The notes: a model not told the origin generated them from the sequence alone. DNA of 64,000 nt from Litchfieldella rifensis (GCF_042646605.1 NZ_JBHRUG010000037.1:1-64000); one strand, 5' to 3'; positions 41,112-55,344 are shown, counted from the stretch's first letter. A program made the numbers and translations.

Positions 41112-41193
41112 AGCTGTAAGCCGTAAGTAAAACCATCACCCCCGCAGCGCAGGCTACGGGGGTGTTTTTCTTACAGCTTCAAGCTTACAGCTT
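41112..41193. repeat. Small inverted-repeat element around a terminator
   Basis: AGCTGTAAG (41112-41120) is matched by inverted copies CTTACAGCT at 41170-41178 and CTTACAGCTT at 41184-41193, flanking the yhbY terminator. AAGCT/TGTAAG mosaics like this resemble dispersed REP-like sequences of pseudomonads and halomonads. Whether it recurs in the genome cannot be seen here. Confidence 0.5.
41137..41169 (+). terminator. Rho-independent terminator of yhbY
   Basis: An 8-bp stem (41137-41144 with 41157-41164) with a 12-base loop is followed by TTTTT. It separates the convergent yhbY and greA genes; on the other strand AAAA (41129-41132) gives a shorter T-run, so it may serve both genes. Confidence 0.8.
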
Positions 41194-41203
41194 ATGGCTG
41201 GGG

Positions 41204-41676
41204 TCACAAATGCTCGACCCCACCAATCTCGTATTCGACCTCGCCGCCGGGGGTCCTGACCACCACCACATCACCCTCTTCCTTGCCGATCAGGGCACGG
41301 GCGATGGGCGAAGTCACCGAGATCTTGCCGGCCTTGATATCGGCCTCGTCCTCGCCGACGATGCGGTAGCGGACTTCCTCGTCAGTATCCAGGTTGAGCA
41401 GCTCGACGGTCACGCCGAAGATCACCTTGCCCGTCTGGGGCAGCTTGGTGACATCGATCACCTGGGCCGCGGACAGCTTGCTTTCGATTTCCTGGATACG
41501 CCCCTCGATGAACCCCTGCTGCTCGCGCGCCGCGTGATACTCGGCATTTTCCTTGAGATCGCCGTGCTCGCGCGCCTCGGCGATGGCATTGATTACCTTG
41601 GGCCGTTCGACGCCCTTGAGCCGTTCGAGCTCTTCACGCAAACGAGCTTCGCCTGCGACGGTCATCGGGACCTTGT

Positions 41677-41680
<4 letters not shown>
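41204..41680 (-). CDS. greA: Transcription elongation factor GreA
   Basis: The 158-residue factor rescues backtracked RNA polymerase by stimulating transcript cleavage. The coiled-coil tip acidic motif is in EHGDLKENAEYHAAREQQGFIEGRI, and the C-terminal FKBP-like domain ends with GKEEGDVVVVRTPGGEVEYEI. Length equals E. coli GreA. Its ATG overlaps the carB stop by 4 bases, and the carAB-greA order is conserved in pseudomonads. Confidence 0.97.
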
Positions 41681-44922
<3,242 letters not shown>

Positions 44923-44978
44923 GACGGTTCCCGCGGCTAATCGGTGAAAAAAACAGGCAGTCTTGGGGCGATTCGCGC

Positions 44979-46124
44979 TCAGCGGCGTGCCTTCATCATG
45001 GTGACGAAACGGTCGAACAGCGGCGCAACGTCGCGCGGACCGGGGCTGGCTTCCGGGTGTCCCTGAAAGCTGAAGGCCGGACGGTCGGTACGCTCGATCC
45101 CCTGCAGCGAGCCATCGAACAGCGAGCGGTGGGTGGCCCGCACGTTGGCCGGCAGGGTCGCCTCGTCGGCGGCGAAGCCGTGGTTCTGGCTGGTGATCAT
45201 CACCTGGCCGGAATCCAGGTCCTGCACCGGGTGATTGGCGCCGTGGTGGCCGAACTTCATCTTCACCGTGCCGGCCCCGCTGGCCAGCGCCAGCAACTGG
45301 TGGCCCAGGCAGATGCCGAACACCGGCAGCTCGGTCTCGAGGATCTCGCGAATGGCGGTGATCGCGTAGTCGCAGGGCTCAGGATCGCCCGGGCCATTGG
45401 CCAGGAACACCCCGTCCGGGTTCATCGCCAGCACCTCGGACGCCGGAGTCTGGGCCGGCACCACGGTCAGGCGACAGCCGCGCGAGGCCAGCATGCGCAG
45501 GATGTTGCGCTTCACGCCGTAGTCGTAAGCGACCACGTGGAAGGGCCGTTCGTCGCCACGGGTATCGGCATAGCCGGCACCCAGCGCCCATTCCCCGTCG
45601 CTCCACTCGTAGGCGGCCTGGCAGGATACCTCCTTGGCCAGGTCCATGCCCTTGAGCCCAGGAAAGTCGCGCGCCACCTGCAGCGCCCGTTCGACGGCGC
45701 CCTCGCCTTCGGCCTCGGCGCCGGCCAGGATCGCCCCGTTCTGGGCGCCCTTGTCGCGCAGGATGCGCGTCAGGCGCCGGGTATCGACATCGGCGATGCC
45801 CAGCACGTTGTGGCTCTTCAGGTAGTCGTCGAGGCGCTGCTCGCAGCGGAAGCTGCTGGCCATGAGCGGCAGGTCGCGGATCACCAGGCCGGCCGCGGCG
45901 ATGGCACCGGACTCCACGTCCTCGGCATTGACGCCGGTATTGCCGATATGCGGATAGGTCAGGGTGACGATCTGGCGGGTGTAGGAAGGATCGGTGAGGA
46001 TCTCCTGATAGCCGGTCATGGCCGTATTGAACACTACCTCACCGCTGGTTTGCCCATCGGCGCCGATGGCGGTGCCGTGGAACACGCTGCCATCTTCCAA
46101 GGCCAGTATCGCGGGTCTGTTCAA
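44979..46124 (-). CDS. carA: Carbamoyl-phosphate synthase small subunit
   Basis: The 381-residue subunit hydrolyses glutamine and channels ammonia to CarB. The class I amidotransferase triad is visible: Cys in PVFGICLGHQLLAL and His/Glu in FQGHPEASPGPRD. I start at TTG 46124 because GGAGGAAG lies just upstream and it gives the normal MNRPAILALEDGSVFHG beginning; the frame extends 40 codons more to an ATG at 46244 but that part has no family similarity. Unusual start codons are known for carA in other proteobacteria. Confidence 0.95.
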   Translation of the reverse strand: MNRPAILALEDGSVFHGTAIGADGQTSGEVVFNTAMTGYQEILTDPSYTRQIVTLTYPHIGNTGVNAEDVESGAIAAAGLVIRDLPLMASSFRCEQRLDDYLKSHNVLGIADVDTRRLTRILRDKGAQNGAILAGAEAEGEGAVERALQVARDFPGLKGMDLAKEVSCQAAYEWSDGEWALGAGYADTRGDERPFHVVAYDYGVKRNILRMLASRGCRLTVVPAQTPASEVLAMNPDGVFLANGPGDPEPCDYAITAIREILETELPVFGICLGHQLLALASGAGTVKMKFGHHGANHPVQDLDSGQVMITSQNHGFAADEATLPANVRATHRSLFDGSLQGIERTDRPAFSFQGHPEASPGPRDVAPLFDRFVTMMKARR

Positions 46125-46252
46125 CGCAACTTCCTCCCATGCTCTTAATGAGGTCGCCTGACGAGACCGTCTCTCATCCGACAGATGGATCACATGGCCG
46201 GCACCGCTGTCCCGTCGCTCAACATCGTCACGAGCCCTTGGCATCGAGTCGT

Positions 46253-46295
46253 AAAAAAGCGGGACGAAACCCGATGAAGACCGGTTTCATCCCGC
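46253..46295 (-). terminator. Strong terminator between dapB and carA
   Basis: A 13-bp stem with one mismatch (46259-46271 with 46283-46295) is followed on the minus strand by TTTTTT (complement of 46253-46258) . It probably ends dapB transcription, leaving 128 bp for a carA promoter and leader, but its place also fits an attenuator if transcription starts upstream. The rest of 46296-46409 shows nothing I can name. Confidence 0.85.
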
Positions 46296-46409
46296 TTGTT
46301 GTCATTCGCTCGGAATGCCTGTGGCCCGACTCAACAAGCGCTAACACGGATGTCACACCCGGCGCCCGGCCAAAATTTTTGGAATGTTACAGGATTTGGG
46401 CGCCCGGGG

Positions 46410-47231
46410 CTACCCCTTGAGCCCCAACACGTCCTGCATGTCGTAGCGCCCGACCTGCTGCCCGGCGACCCAGCGCGCCGCACGTACCGCCCCCTTGGCG
46501 AACGTCATGCGGCTCGACGCCTTGTGGGTGATCTCGATTCGCTCGCCCTCGGTGGCGAACATCACGGTGTGCTCGCCGACGATGTCGCCGGCACGTACCG
46601 TGGCGAAGCCGATCTCCGTGTCGCTGCGTGGCCCGCACTGGCCTTCACGCGTGAAGACGCCGTGCTCCTTGAGTGTACGACCCAGCGATTCGGCGACCAC
46701 CTCGCCCATCTTCAGGGCCGTCCCCGACGGTGAATCGACCTTGTGGCGGTGATGCGCCTCGATGACCTCGATGTCGTAGCCTTCGTCGCCGAGCGCCCTG
46801 GCCGCGGTTTCCAGAAGCTTCAGGGTCAGGTTGACGCCGACGCTCATGTTGGGCGCGAAGACCATCGGCACCCGATCTCGATAGCCGTCCAGTTCGGCGA
46901 GTTGCTCGTCATTCAAGCCGGTGGTACCGATCACGATGCGTTTGCCGTGCGCACTGCAGAACGCCAGGTTGGCCAGACTCACCCGGGGCGTGGTGAAGTC
47001 GATCAGCACATCGAAGTCGTCGACGATCGCCTCGAGCGAATCGGCCGCCACCACGCCCCGCCGGCCCAGTCCCGCCAACTCGCCGATATCGGCGCCCGCC
47101 AGGGAACTGCCCGGTTCGACGACCCCGCCGGCCAAAGTGGCATTGCTATCCTGCTCGACGGCGGCGACCAGGGTACGACCCATGCGGCCGGCCACACCCA
47201 CGATGGCGATACGGGGGGCAATAGGGGGCAT
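46410..47231 (-). CDS. dapB: 4-hydroxy-tetrahydrodipicolinate reductase
   Basis: The 273-residue enzyme reduces hydroxy-tetrahydrodipicolinate with NAD(P)H in lysine and diaminopimelate synthesis. The Rossmann motif VGVAGRMGRTL (about 11-21), the substrate loop EAHHRHKVDSPSGTALKMGE and the C-terminal RVAGQQVGRYDM-like end are present. ATG 47231 has GGAG 5 bases upstream. dapB upstream of carAB is a common gammaproteobacterial order. Confidence 0.97.
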   Translation of the reverse strand: MPPIAPRIAIVGVAGRMGRTLVAAVEQDSNATLAGGVVEPGSSLAGADIGELAGLGRRGVVAADSLEAIVDDFDVLIDFTTPRVSLANLAFCSAHGKRIVIGTTGLNDEQLAELDGYRDRVPMVFAPNMSVGVNLTLKLLETAARALGDEGYDIEVIEAHHRHKVDSPSGTALKMGEVVAESLGRTLKEHGVFTREGQCGPRSDTEIGFATVRAGDIVGEHTVMFATEGERIEITHKASSRMTFAKGAVRAARWVAGQQVGRYDMQDVLGLKG

Positions 47232-47359
47232 GCGGACTCCTGCGGTTAGTGATCCATGATGGGCGAAGTATATCAAAGGCGACGAAGGACGGGGAAAACG
47301 AGCCCTTGTCGGCTGGCGTATATCACCCAAACTTGCCTTATCGACGAAGGAGGGCTGCC

Positions 47360-49309
47360 ATGCCGCCCGACGATTCGCGTTCCCCTGCGGACGACTCCCT
47401 GCTGGCCCTGATCAGGCAGCATCGGCATGTGCTGCTGGCAGGCGCCCCGGGTAGTGGCAAGACGACCCTGGCCGCTCAGGTCGCCAGCACGCTGGAAGCC
47501 GAAGGGCGGGTCTGTCACTGCCTGGGTGCCGACCCCGGCATGCCTGGCTTCGGACCGCCCGGGGCGGCATGCCTGGGCGTATGGCGCCACGGCCGGTGGC
47601 GCGTGCAGCGCGTCGAGGCCTTGTGTTCGCTGGATGCGGCGCGGTTTCGCCTGCCCCTGGTCGACGCGGTGCGACGGCTGGCTGCCGCCTGCGCCAGCGG
47701 CCCGCTGCTGGTGGACACGCCCGGCGTGGTGCGCGGCGCCGCCGGTGCCGAGATGCTGCTGGCATTGGCCGAGGCGGGTAGGGCGAAAGCGTTGGTCGTA
47801 CTCGCACCAGCAGGTTCGTCGGGACCTCTGGCCGAGGAGTGTCGAGCCCTGGGTCTGGCCACGCTGCGCCTGCAGCCCTCGCCTCAGGCCGCTCACCAGG
47901 GTCGCCTGATCCGGGCGCATCGCCGAACCGCGGCCTGGGATGCCTACCTGGCGGCTGCCACCGAGCAGATCCTGGACCTGGACACCCTGGCGATGATCGG
48001 TACGCCACCCCCGCGTTCGGTACTCGATGCCTGGCGCGGGCGCCAGATCGGCCTGCTCGATGCCCACGGTCACTCCCTGGCCATGGGCGAGGTTCTTGCG
48101 CGGGAAGGCGCGCGGCTTCGCGTGCAAGCGCCATTGCCGGCCAAGCCGGTGCACACCCTGGTGGTCCGCGATGCCCGCCGCACCGGCGACGGGCTGTTGA
48201 GGACCGCCCCGCGACACCGGCCCCCGACCGATGCTTCCGGGCCACCCCCCGACCTGGTTTCTCATCTTGGGCCGCTGGGGGATCGCGAAGGCCCGCGGCC
48301 CGTGATACGCCTCGGCGTGGCGGCCGCCACCCTGGTGAACGGCGTCTACGGCGACCCCTTGCTGCACCTGCGGTTACGTCACCAACGGCGCAGCCTGATG
48401 TTCGACCTGGGGGATCCCGGCCGCCTGCCCGCGCGCATCGCCCACCAGGTGACCGACGTGTTCATCAGTCACGCCCACTTCGACCATATCGGCGGCTTCC
48501 TGTGGCTGCTGCGCTCGCGGATCGGGGAACTGCCCACGTGTCGGGTATACGGTCCTCCAGGGCTGGCCCATCACCTCGCCGGCCTGGTGCGGGGAGTCCT
48601 GTGGGACAGGGTGGGAGACAAGGCACCACGCTTCGAGGTCGCCGAGTTGCACGGCGATCGGTTACAGCGATATGGCGTGATCGCCGGCCAGGAAGCCCCG
48701 ACCGCCTTGGCGCCGCGTCCGGCCGGCGATGGCGTGCTGCTCCAGGAACTCGGCTTCCGCGTGCGCGCGGTGGTCCTCGACCATGGCACGCCGGTACTGG
48801 CCTTCGCCTTCGAACCCGGCACCCAGGTCAACGTCCGCAAGGAGCGACTCGCGGCCCGCGGCTGGTCACCGGGGCCGTGGCTGGGAGAGCTGAAGCACAG
48901 GATACTGGCCGGGGAACGGGAGGCCTCGATCCCGCTCCCCGCGGGGGGCTCCGAGAAGGCGGGAACGCTGGCCGACGACCTGCTGTTGCTGCAAACGGGG
49001 CGCCGGTTGGTGTATGCCACCGATCTCGCTGACACTCCCGACAACCGGCGTCGCCTCATCGCCCTGGCCCAGGGAGCGCACACCCTGATCTGCGAAGCCC
49101 CCTTCCTGCAGCGGGAGGCGGACCAGGCGGCCAGCACCGGGCATCTGACCACTCGCGCCTGTGGCGAAATTGCCGCGGCGGCAGCGGTCGGGCAGCTGGT
49201 GCCGTTCCATTTCTCGCGTCGCCATGTCAGCGAGCCGCAGACCATCTATGCCGAAATTCGGCCCCTCTGCCCCCAGGTGGCGACCCCGCCCGACGCCTCC
49301 CCGCCATGA
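47360..49309 (+). CDS. Clp1/Grc3-like P-loop kinase fused to an RNase Z-like metallo-beta-lactamase
   Basis: This 649-residue protein has two parts. The N-terminal part (about 1-260) has Walker A GAPGSGKT (28-35), the LLVDTPGVV motif (117-124), an arginine-rich lid (RLIRAHRRTAAWDAYL, 182-197) and a short domain with GRQIGLLDAHGHSLAMG (227-243), the order seen in Clp1/Grc3 5'-OH polynucleotide kinases. The C-terminal part (about 312-645) is a metallo-beta-lactamase with HAHFDH (371-376), HGTP (475-478), the metal aspartate in YATDLAD (about 555) and PFHFSRRH (615-622), an RNase Z pattern. An RNA 5'-kinase joined to an RNA-cutting or phosphodiesterase domain suggests RNA processing or repair; the substrate is unknown. 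ATG 47360 has AAGGAGG. It stands alone between dapB and a transporter. Confidence 0.8.
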   Translation: MPPDDSRSPADDSLLALIRQHRHVLLAGAPGSGKTTLAAQVASTLEAEGRVCHCLGADPGMPGFGPPGAACLGVWRHGRWRVQRVEALCSLDAARFRLPLVDAVRRLAAACASGPLLVDTPGVVRGAAGAEMLLALAEAGRAKALVVLAPAGSSGPLAEECRALGLATLRLQPSPQAAHQGRLIRAHRRTAAWDAYLAAATEQILDLDTLAMIGTPPPRSVLDAWRGRQIGLLDAHGHSLAMGEVLAREGARLRVQAPLPAKPVHTLVVRDARRTGDGLLRTAPRHRPPTDASGPPPDLVSHLGPLGDREGPRPVIRLGVAAATLVNGVYGDPLLHLRLRHQRRSLMFDLGDPGRLPARIAHQVTDVFISHAHFDHIGGFLWLLRSRIGELPTCRVYGPPGLAHHLAGLVRGVLWDRVGDKAPRFEVAELHGDRLQRYGVIAGQEAPTALAPRPAGDGVLLQELGFRVRAVVLDHGTPVLAFAFEPGTQVNVRKERLAARGWSPGPWLGELKHRILAGEREASIPLPAGGSEKAGTLADDLLLLQTGRRLVYATDLADTPDNRRRLIALAQGAHTLICEAPFLQREADQAASTGHLTTRACGEIAAAAAVGQLVPFHFSRRHVSEPQTIYAEIRPLCPQVATPPDASPP

Positions 49310-49349
49310 ACCGGACGCCCAGACGGTATCGCCTGCCTCACGCCTGCCC

Positions 49350-50276
49350 TCAGGTGTGCGGCCGGTCCCGTCGCAGCAACAACGCGATCGCTGTCAGCAC
49401 CAGCACACAACCCGGCAACCATGCCCAACCGATCTGCCCGGGCTGCCGGATGAACAGCAACAGCATCGAGACGAAGGGTACCAGGTAGTTGTAGGCCGTC
49501 ACCGCCCCCGGCGTCAGCACCGCCGTGGCGCGCTGCAACAGCCAGAAGGTCATGGCGCTGGAAAACAGCCCGAGATAGACCAGCAGCAACGCATCACGGG
49601 CCGTCATCCGGGCCAGCCGCCCGACCGGCTCGAACATGAGCCCCAACGAACCGATCAGCACGGCGCCGATAGCCAGGCTCCAGAAGGTACGCGCCGCGGC
49701 GGAGGGGGAAAGCCAGCGATGGGCGAGCCCCCACTTGCTGAGTACCGGGTACAGCGCCGAGGACACGCAGCCGAGGAAGAACACCGCCTCGCCCACGCCG
49801 AACCGCAGTCCCGCCGTGTTACCCCGTGACTCTGCCCAGGCCAGGCCTAGCGCGCCCGCCGCCCCCAGGGCGAGAATCGACGGCAGACGCCACGCCAGAC
49901 GCTCGACCCTCGCGCCCAACCCCAGGCAGTAGGCCAATAACGGTACGCTGACGAACAGCGTGGCCATGGACAGCGCCGTGGCATGATGTGCGGCCCAGAA
50001 CATGGCGCTGAAGAAGCCCGCCAGGCACAGCCCCATCAGGGCATACAGCAGCAGCGAGCGGCCGCTTGGCCACCAGTCCGGCGCTCGCCGGGCCAGCCCC
50101 CATAACGCCAGGGAGGCAATGACGAAACGCAGCGCGGTGAGCGACAGCGGCGGCAGTGCCTCGCTCACCAGCCTCACGGCGGGAAACGACAAGCCTACCA
50201 GCACCGCCCACAGCAGCATGCCCAGATGGGCCTGGCTGGCACTGGGTGGCGCCGACGCGACACGAGCCTGAGGCAT
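49350..50276 (-). CDS. EamA/DMT-family transporter
   Basis: The 308-residue inner-membrane protein has about ten hydrophobic helices in two EamA halves (roughly 18-150 and 165-300), each of five helices, with the family segments ALRFVIASLALW and AVTAYNYLVPFVSMLLLFI. Members export amino acids or other small metabolites; the substrate cannot be told. ATG 50276 follows GGGAG; another in-frame ATG lies at 50306. It is convergent with the Clp1-RNase Z fusion gene (40 bp apart). Confidence 0.88.
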   Translation of the reverse strand: MPQARVASAPPSASQAHLGMLLWAVLVGLSFPAVRLVSEALPPLSLTALRFVIASLALWGLARRAPDWWPSGRSLLLYALMGLCLAGFFSAMFWAAHHATALSMATLFVSVPLLAYCLGLGARVERLAWRLPSILALGAAGALGLAWAESRGNTAGLRFGVGEAVFFLGCVSSALYPVLSKWGLAHRWLSPSAAARTFWSLAIGAVLIGSLGLMFEPVGRLARMTARDALLLVYLGLFSSAMTFWLLQRATAVLTPGAVTAYNYLVPFVSMLLLFIRQPGQIGWAWLPGCVLVLTAIALLLRRDRPHT

Positions 50277-50330
50277 GGACACTCCCGACGGACGAGACGC
50301 AGCCACCAGGCTATCACGCGACCCGCTCGA

Positions 50331-50612
50331 TCAGGTTTCCCAGACGATATCCAGCTCGTCCTTGCCCGCCATCCGCTCCAGATGGCTGTGCACCACGCTT
50401 TCCAAGTGGTCCAGGCTCTCGTCATCCAGCGCCTCGAGCGCGATGGTCAACTGACCATTGGTGGCCTGCATCAGGCAGGTACCCTCCTCGAAAGCCACGC
50501 GAGCCTGGCCGTCACTCTGCTCGACGTCGAGCTTGTGCGCCCAATGCTTGCACAGGCGATTGATCAGCTTCGCCCCCGACTCGGTGGCGATCTCGGCTCG
50601 GGAAATCGGCAT
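50331..50612 (-). CDS. DUF2218 domain protein
   Basis: The 93-residue protein matches the DUF2218 pattern: an N-terminal helix with LINRLCKHWAHKLDVEQ, then ARVAFEEGTCLMQA, and a C-terminal segment LESVVHSHLERMAGKDELDIVWE. Function is unknown; family members in other bacteria sit near iron-uptake genes, but here the neighbours are a transporter and an oxidoreductase. Start chosen at ATG 50612, with GGAGG 8 bases upstream. Confidence 0.8.
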   Translation of the reverse strand: MPISRAEIATESGAKLINRLCKHWAHKLDVEQSDGQARVAFEEGTCLMQATNGQLTIALEALDDESLDHLESVVHSHLERMAGKDELDIVWET

Positions 50613-50715
50613 AGGACGGACCTCCGCTGTCATGGGTGGAGATTCCTAGACTATGACCCTTTACCCCGGAAACGCCAGCTCGCCGACATCGAATCGTGGC
50701 AGACGGACGGCCCGA

Positions 50716-51969
50716 TCAGCGGCCACCGGCAAAGCGCGCGGCACGGAACGGCGTCATGTCGACGGCAGGCGTCTCTCCGGACATCATTTCCCCCATCAGA
50801 CGCCCCGTCACCGGCCCTAGCGTGAACCCCTGGTGGCCATGACCAAACGCGAACCACAGCCCAGCATGGCGCGGCGCGGGACCAATCACCGGTTTCATGT
50901 CCGGCATGCAGGGGCGGTTGCCCTGCCACGGCTCGGGATCGCGCCGCGCACCCAGCGGGACAAGGCGCCTCGCCACCGCTTCTGCGGCGTCGAGCTGGCC
51001 ATGGCGTGCCGGCCCTTCCAAGGTGGTCAGCTCGGCGCCCGTGGTGAGGCGGATGCCGGCCTGCATCGGCGCCAGCAGATAGCCCGACTCAAAGTCCATC
51101 AACCAGTGATTGAGCCTGGCGTCATCGCGAGTGTCGTAGTGCATGTGGTAGCCACGCTTGGGGAACATCGGCAGATGATAGCCCAGCGGTTGCAACCAGT
51201 GGTGCGACCAGGGCCCGGTGGCGATCACCAGTTCCTCGGCTTCCAGGCGGCCCGAGGCGGTGGTCAAGCGCCAGCCCGTCGCCGTCTGCTCGAGCCGCTG
51301 CGCCTCCACCTGCTCGAGATGACCGCCCTGCGCCTCGAAAGCCCGAGCATAGGCCTGCACCAGGGCGCCGGGGTCGACCACCGTCCAGGCATTGGTCCAG
51401 TGGATGGCTCCCAGCAGCTCGTCGGACAGGTGTGGTTCCTTGGCCTTGAGGGCATCACGGTCCAGCGCCCGATACGTCACCCCGAAGCGAGCCTCATTAT
51501 CGCGCGCGATAGCGAGCTGCTCGTCGAACACGCGTGGCGAGCGAAAGCCTTCCAGCCAGCCCTCCTTGCGCACCAGCGACTCGGCCTTCGCCGCCTCGAG
51601 CATGACCTGATGCTCCTCGGTGCAGCGCATGATCAGCGAGGCGTACTCGGGGACGATCTCGGCATAGGCGCGTGGCGCGGAGTTCCGCCAGTACTCCCAC
51701 AACGGCCCGGCCGCGGCCAGCATGCCCTGGGGGCGGTAGCGGATATCGATGCGCCGATTGGGCAGCACGCGCAGCAGCGTGGCTATGTCGCGAGGGAAGG
51801 CATGCGGCCGCACCGCCTCACGCTGGATGATGCCGGCGTTGCCGAACGAGGTCTCGCGGCCCGGCGCCTGGCGATCCACCAGCACCACCGAGCGACCGCG
51901 GCGGGCCAGGTGGAAGGCGATCGACGTGCCGATCATGCCGGCGCCCAGGACGATGGTATCGCGTGTCAT
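50716..51969 (-). CDS. DadA-like FAD-dependent amino-acid oxidoreductase
   Basis: The 417-residue flavoprotein has the dinucleotide-binding motif IVLGAGMIGTSIAFHLARRG at the N-terminus and the C-terminal FAD segment GLWFAFGHGHQGFTLGPVTGRL seen in D-amino-acid dehydrogenases and glycine-oxidase relatives (DAO family). The substrate is not known; similarity is to DadA-like enzymes, but it is not next to an alanine racemase as dadA usually is. ATG 51969 has AAGAGG. Downstream is the DUF2218 gene after 103 bp. Confidence 0.88.
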   Translation of the reverse strand: MTRDTIVLGAGMIGTSIAFHLARRGRSVVLVDRQAPGRETSFGNAGIIQREAVRPHAFPRDIATLLRVLPNRRIDIRYRPQGMLAAAGPLWEYWRNSAPRAYAEIVPEYASLIMRCTEEHQVMLEAAKAESLVRKEGWLEGFRSPRVFDEQLAIARDNEARFGVTYRALDRDALKAKEPHLSDELLGAIHWTNAWTVVDPGALVQAYARAFEAQGGHLEQVEAQRLEQTATGWRLTTASGRLEAEELVIATGPWSHHWLQPLGYHLPMFPKRGYHMHYDTRDDARLNHWLMDFESGYLLAPMQAGIRLTTGAELTTLEGPARHGQLDAAEAVARRLVPLGARRDPEPWQGNRPCMPDMKPVIGPAPRHAGLWFAFGHGHQGFTLGPVTGRLMGEMMSGETPAVDMTPFRAARFAGGR

Positions 51970-52064
51970 CGCAACCTCTTGGCTGACTGCGCCTCTTCGG
52001 CGAGGCTCCACCATCTTAGCGCTCGGGGTCCGATGGGTGCCAACCCGGCCAGCGTCGAGCCAAC

Positions 52065-52097
52065 AAAAAGCCCCGACATCCATTCGGATGTCGGGGC
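52065..52097 (-). terminator. Rho-independent terminator of the dnaK operon (dnaJ end)
   Basis: A perfect 12-bp stem with 4-base loop (52070-52081 with 52086-52097) is followed on the minus strand by TTTTTG (complement of 52064-52069). The gap starts at the next base, so its distance from the dnaJ stop is unknown. Confidence 0.85.
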
Positions 52098-52223
52098 NNN
52101 NNNNNNNNNNNNNNNNNNNNNNNNNNNNNNNNNNNNNNNNNNNNNNNNNNNNNNNNNNNNNNNNNNNNNNNNNNNNNNNNNNNNNNNNNNNNNNNNNNNN
52201 NNNNNNNNNNNNNNNNNNNNNNN
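52098..52223. other. Unsequenced gap (126 N)
   Basis: A run of 126 undetermined bases covers the dnaJ stop codon and the sequence up to its terminator. True length may differ. Confidence 0.99.
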
Positions 52224-53321
52224 CTTCTTCGGCGAGTGGCTGTTGCTCTCGCCGAGGCTGTCCTGGAAGCGGCGCAGCAGCTCCTTCTGATCCTCGTTGA
52301 GCTTGACCGGGGTTTCCAGCACCACCTTGCACAGCAAGTCGCCGGGGGGGCCGCCACGTACCGGCTTGACGCCCTTGCCCTTGAGGCGGAACACCTTGCC
52401 GGTCTGGGTCTCGGGCGGAATCTTGAGCTTGACCCGGCCATTGAGCGTCGGCACTTCCAGCTCGCCACCGAGCGCGGCGTCGACGAAGTTGATCGGCACC
52501 TCGCATTGCAAGTGACGGCCATCACGCTCGAAGATCGGGTGGGGCTTGATCGCCACCTGCACATAGAGATCGCCGGGGGGACCGCCGTTGATGCCGGCCT
52601 CGCCTTCGCCGTTCAAGCGGATGCGATCGCCGGTATCCACGCCGGCGGGAATCTTCACCGACAGCGTGCGGGTCTCGCGCACACGGCCTTCGCCGTGGCA
52701 TTCGTGGCAGGGTACCTTGATCATCTGCCCGCTGCCGTGGCAGGTCGGGCACGTCTGCTGCACGGCAAAGAAGCCCTGCTGCATGCGCACCTGGCCATGG
52801 CCACCGCAGGTCGGACAGGTCTCCTTGCTGGATCCCGGCTCGGCACCGCGCCCATCACACCGGCCGCATTCCACGTGACGCGGCACGCGGATATCCACGG
52901 TGGTACCGGCCACGGCATCCTCGAGATCGAGCTCGAGGTTGTAGCGCAAGTCACTGCCGCGCTGCGGGGCATGGGGATTGCGCCGGCCAGCGCCGCCGCC
53001 CCCGAAGATGTCGCCGAACACGTCGCCGAAGATATCGCTGAAGCCGCCGGCGCCGGCACCGCCGAAGCCGCCGCCACCGAAACCGCCGGCCTGCCCCTCG
53101 ACCCCGGCATGGCCGAACTGGTCGTAGGCGGCACGCTTCTCGCTGTCGGTCAGGACCTCGTAGGCCTCGGAGACTTCGCGGAACTTCTCGGCCGCTGTCT
53201 CGTCACCGGGATTGCGGTCGGGATGATATTTCTGGGCCAAGCGCCGATACGCCTTCTTGATCTCTTTCTGATCGGCTTCACGGTCGAGGCCCAGCACCTC
53301 GTAGTAGTCACGTTTGGACAT
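52224..53321 (-). CDS. dnaJ: Chaperone protein DnaJ, 3' end lost in gap
   Basis: The Hsp40 co-chaperone delivers clients to DnaK and stimulates its ATPase. About 366 residues are readable: J domain with HPD (YHPDRNPGD, about 33-41), a Gly/Phe-rich linker (about 76-115), four CxxCxGxG zinc repeats (CGRCDGRG, CPTCGGHG, CPTCHGSG, CHECHGEG) and the C-terminal client-binding domains. Only about the last 10-15 residues and the stop are in the N-run. ATG 53321 gives the usual MSKRDYYEVLG; a GTG four codons earlier is less likely. Confidence 0.97.
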
Positions 53322-53353
53322 CGATCTGTCCACCTCCTATCGGCGCTACGCAA

Positions 53354-53391
53354 ACGCCAACGCGGGAGTCATGCGGCCCCCGCGCTGGCGT
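53354..53391 (-). promoter_or_regulatory. Hairpin between dnaK and dnaJ
   Basis: A 13-bp inverted repeat with one mismatch (53354-53366 with 53379-53391) occupies the 94-bp dnaK-dnaJ gap. It is followed only by TTTG on the minus strand, so it is more likely to attenuate or stabilise the upstream mRNA than to stop transcription, which would keep DnaJ below DnaK. Confidence 0.5.
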
Positions 53392-53415
53392 CGTCCATAG
53401 CTTCTGACGTCGTGG

Positions 53416-55344
<1,929 letters not shown>

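Noticed and set aside
50716..52506. Oxidoreductase frame continuing through the N-run into dnaJ antisense
   Set aside because: The continuation exists only because N codons contain no stop; ATG 51969 with AAGAGG is the real start.
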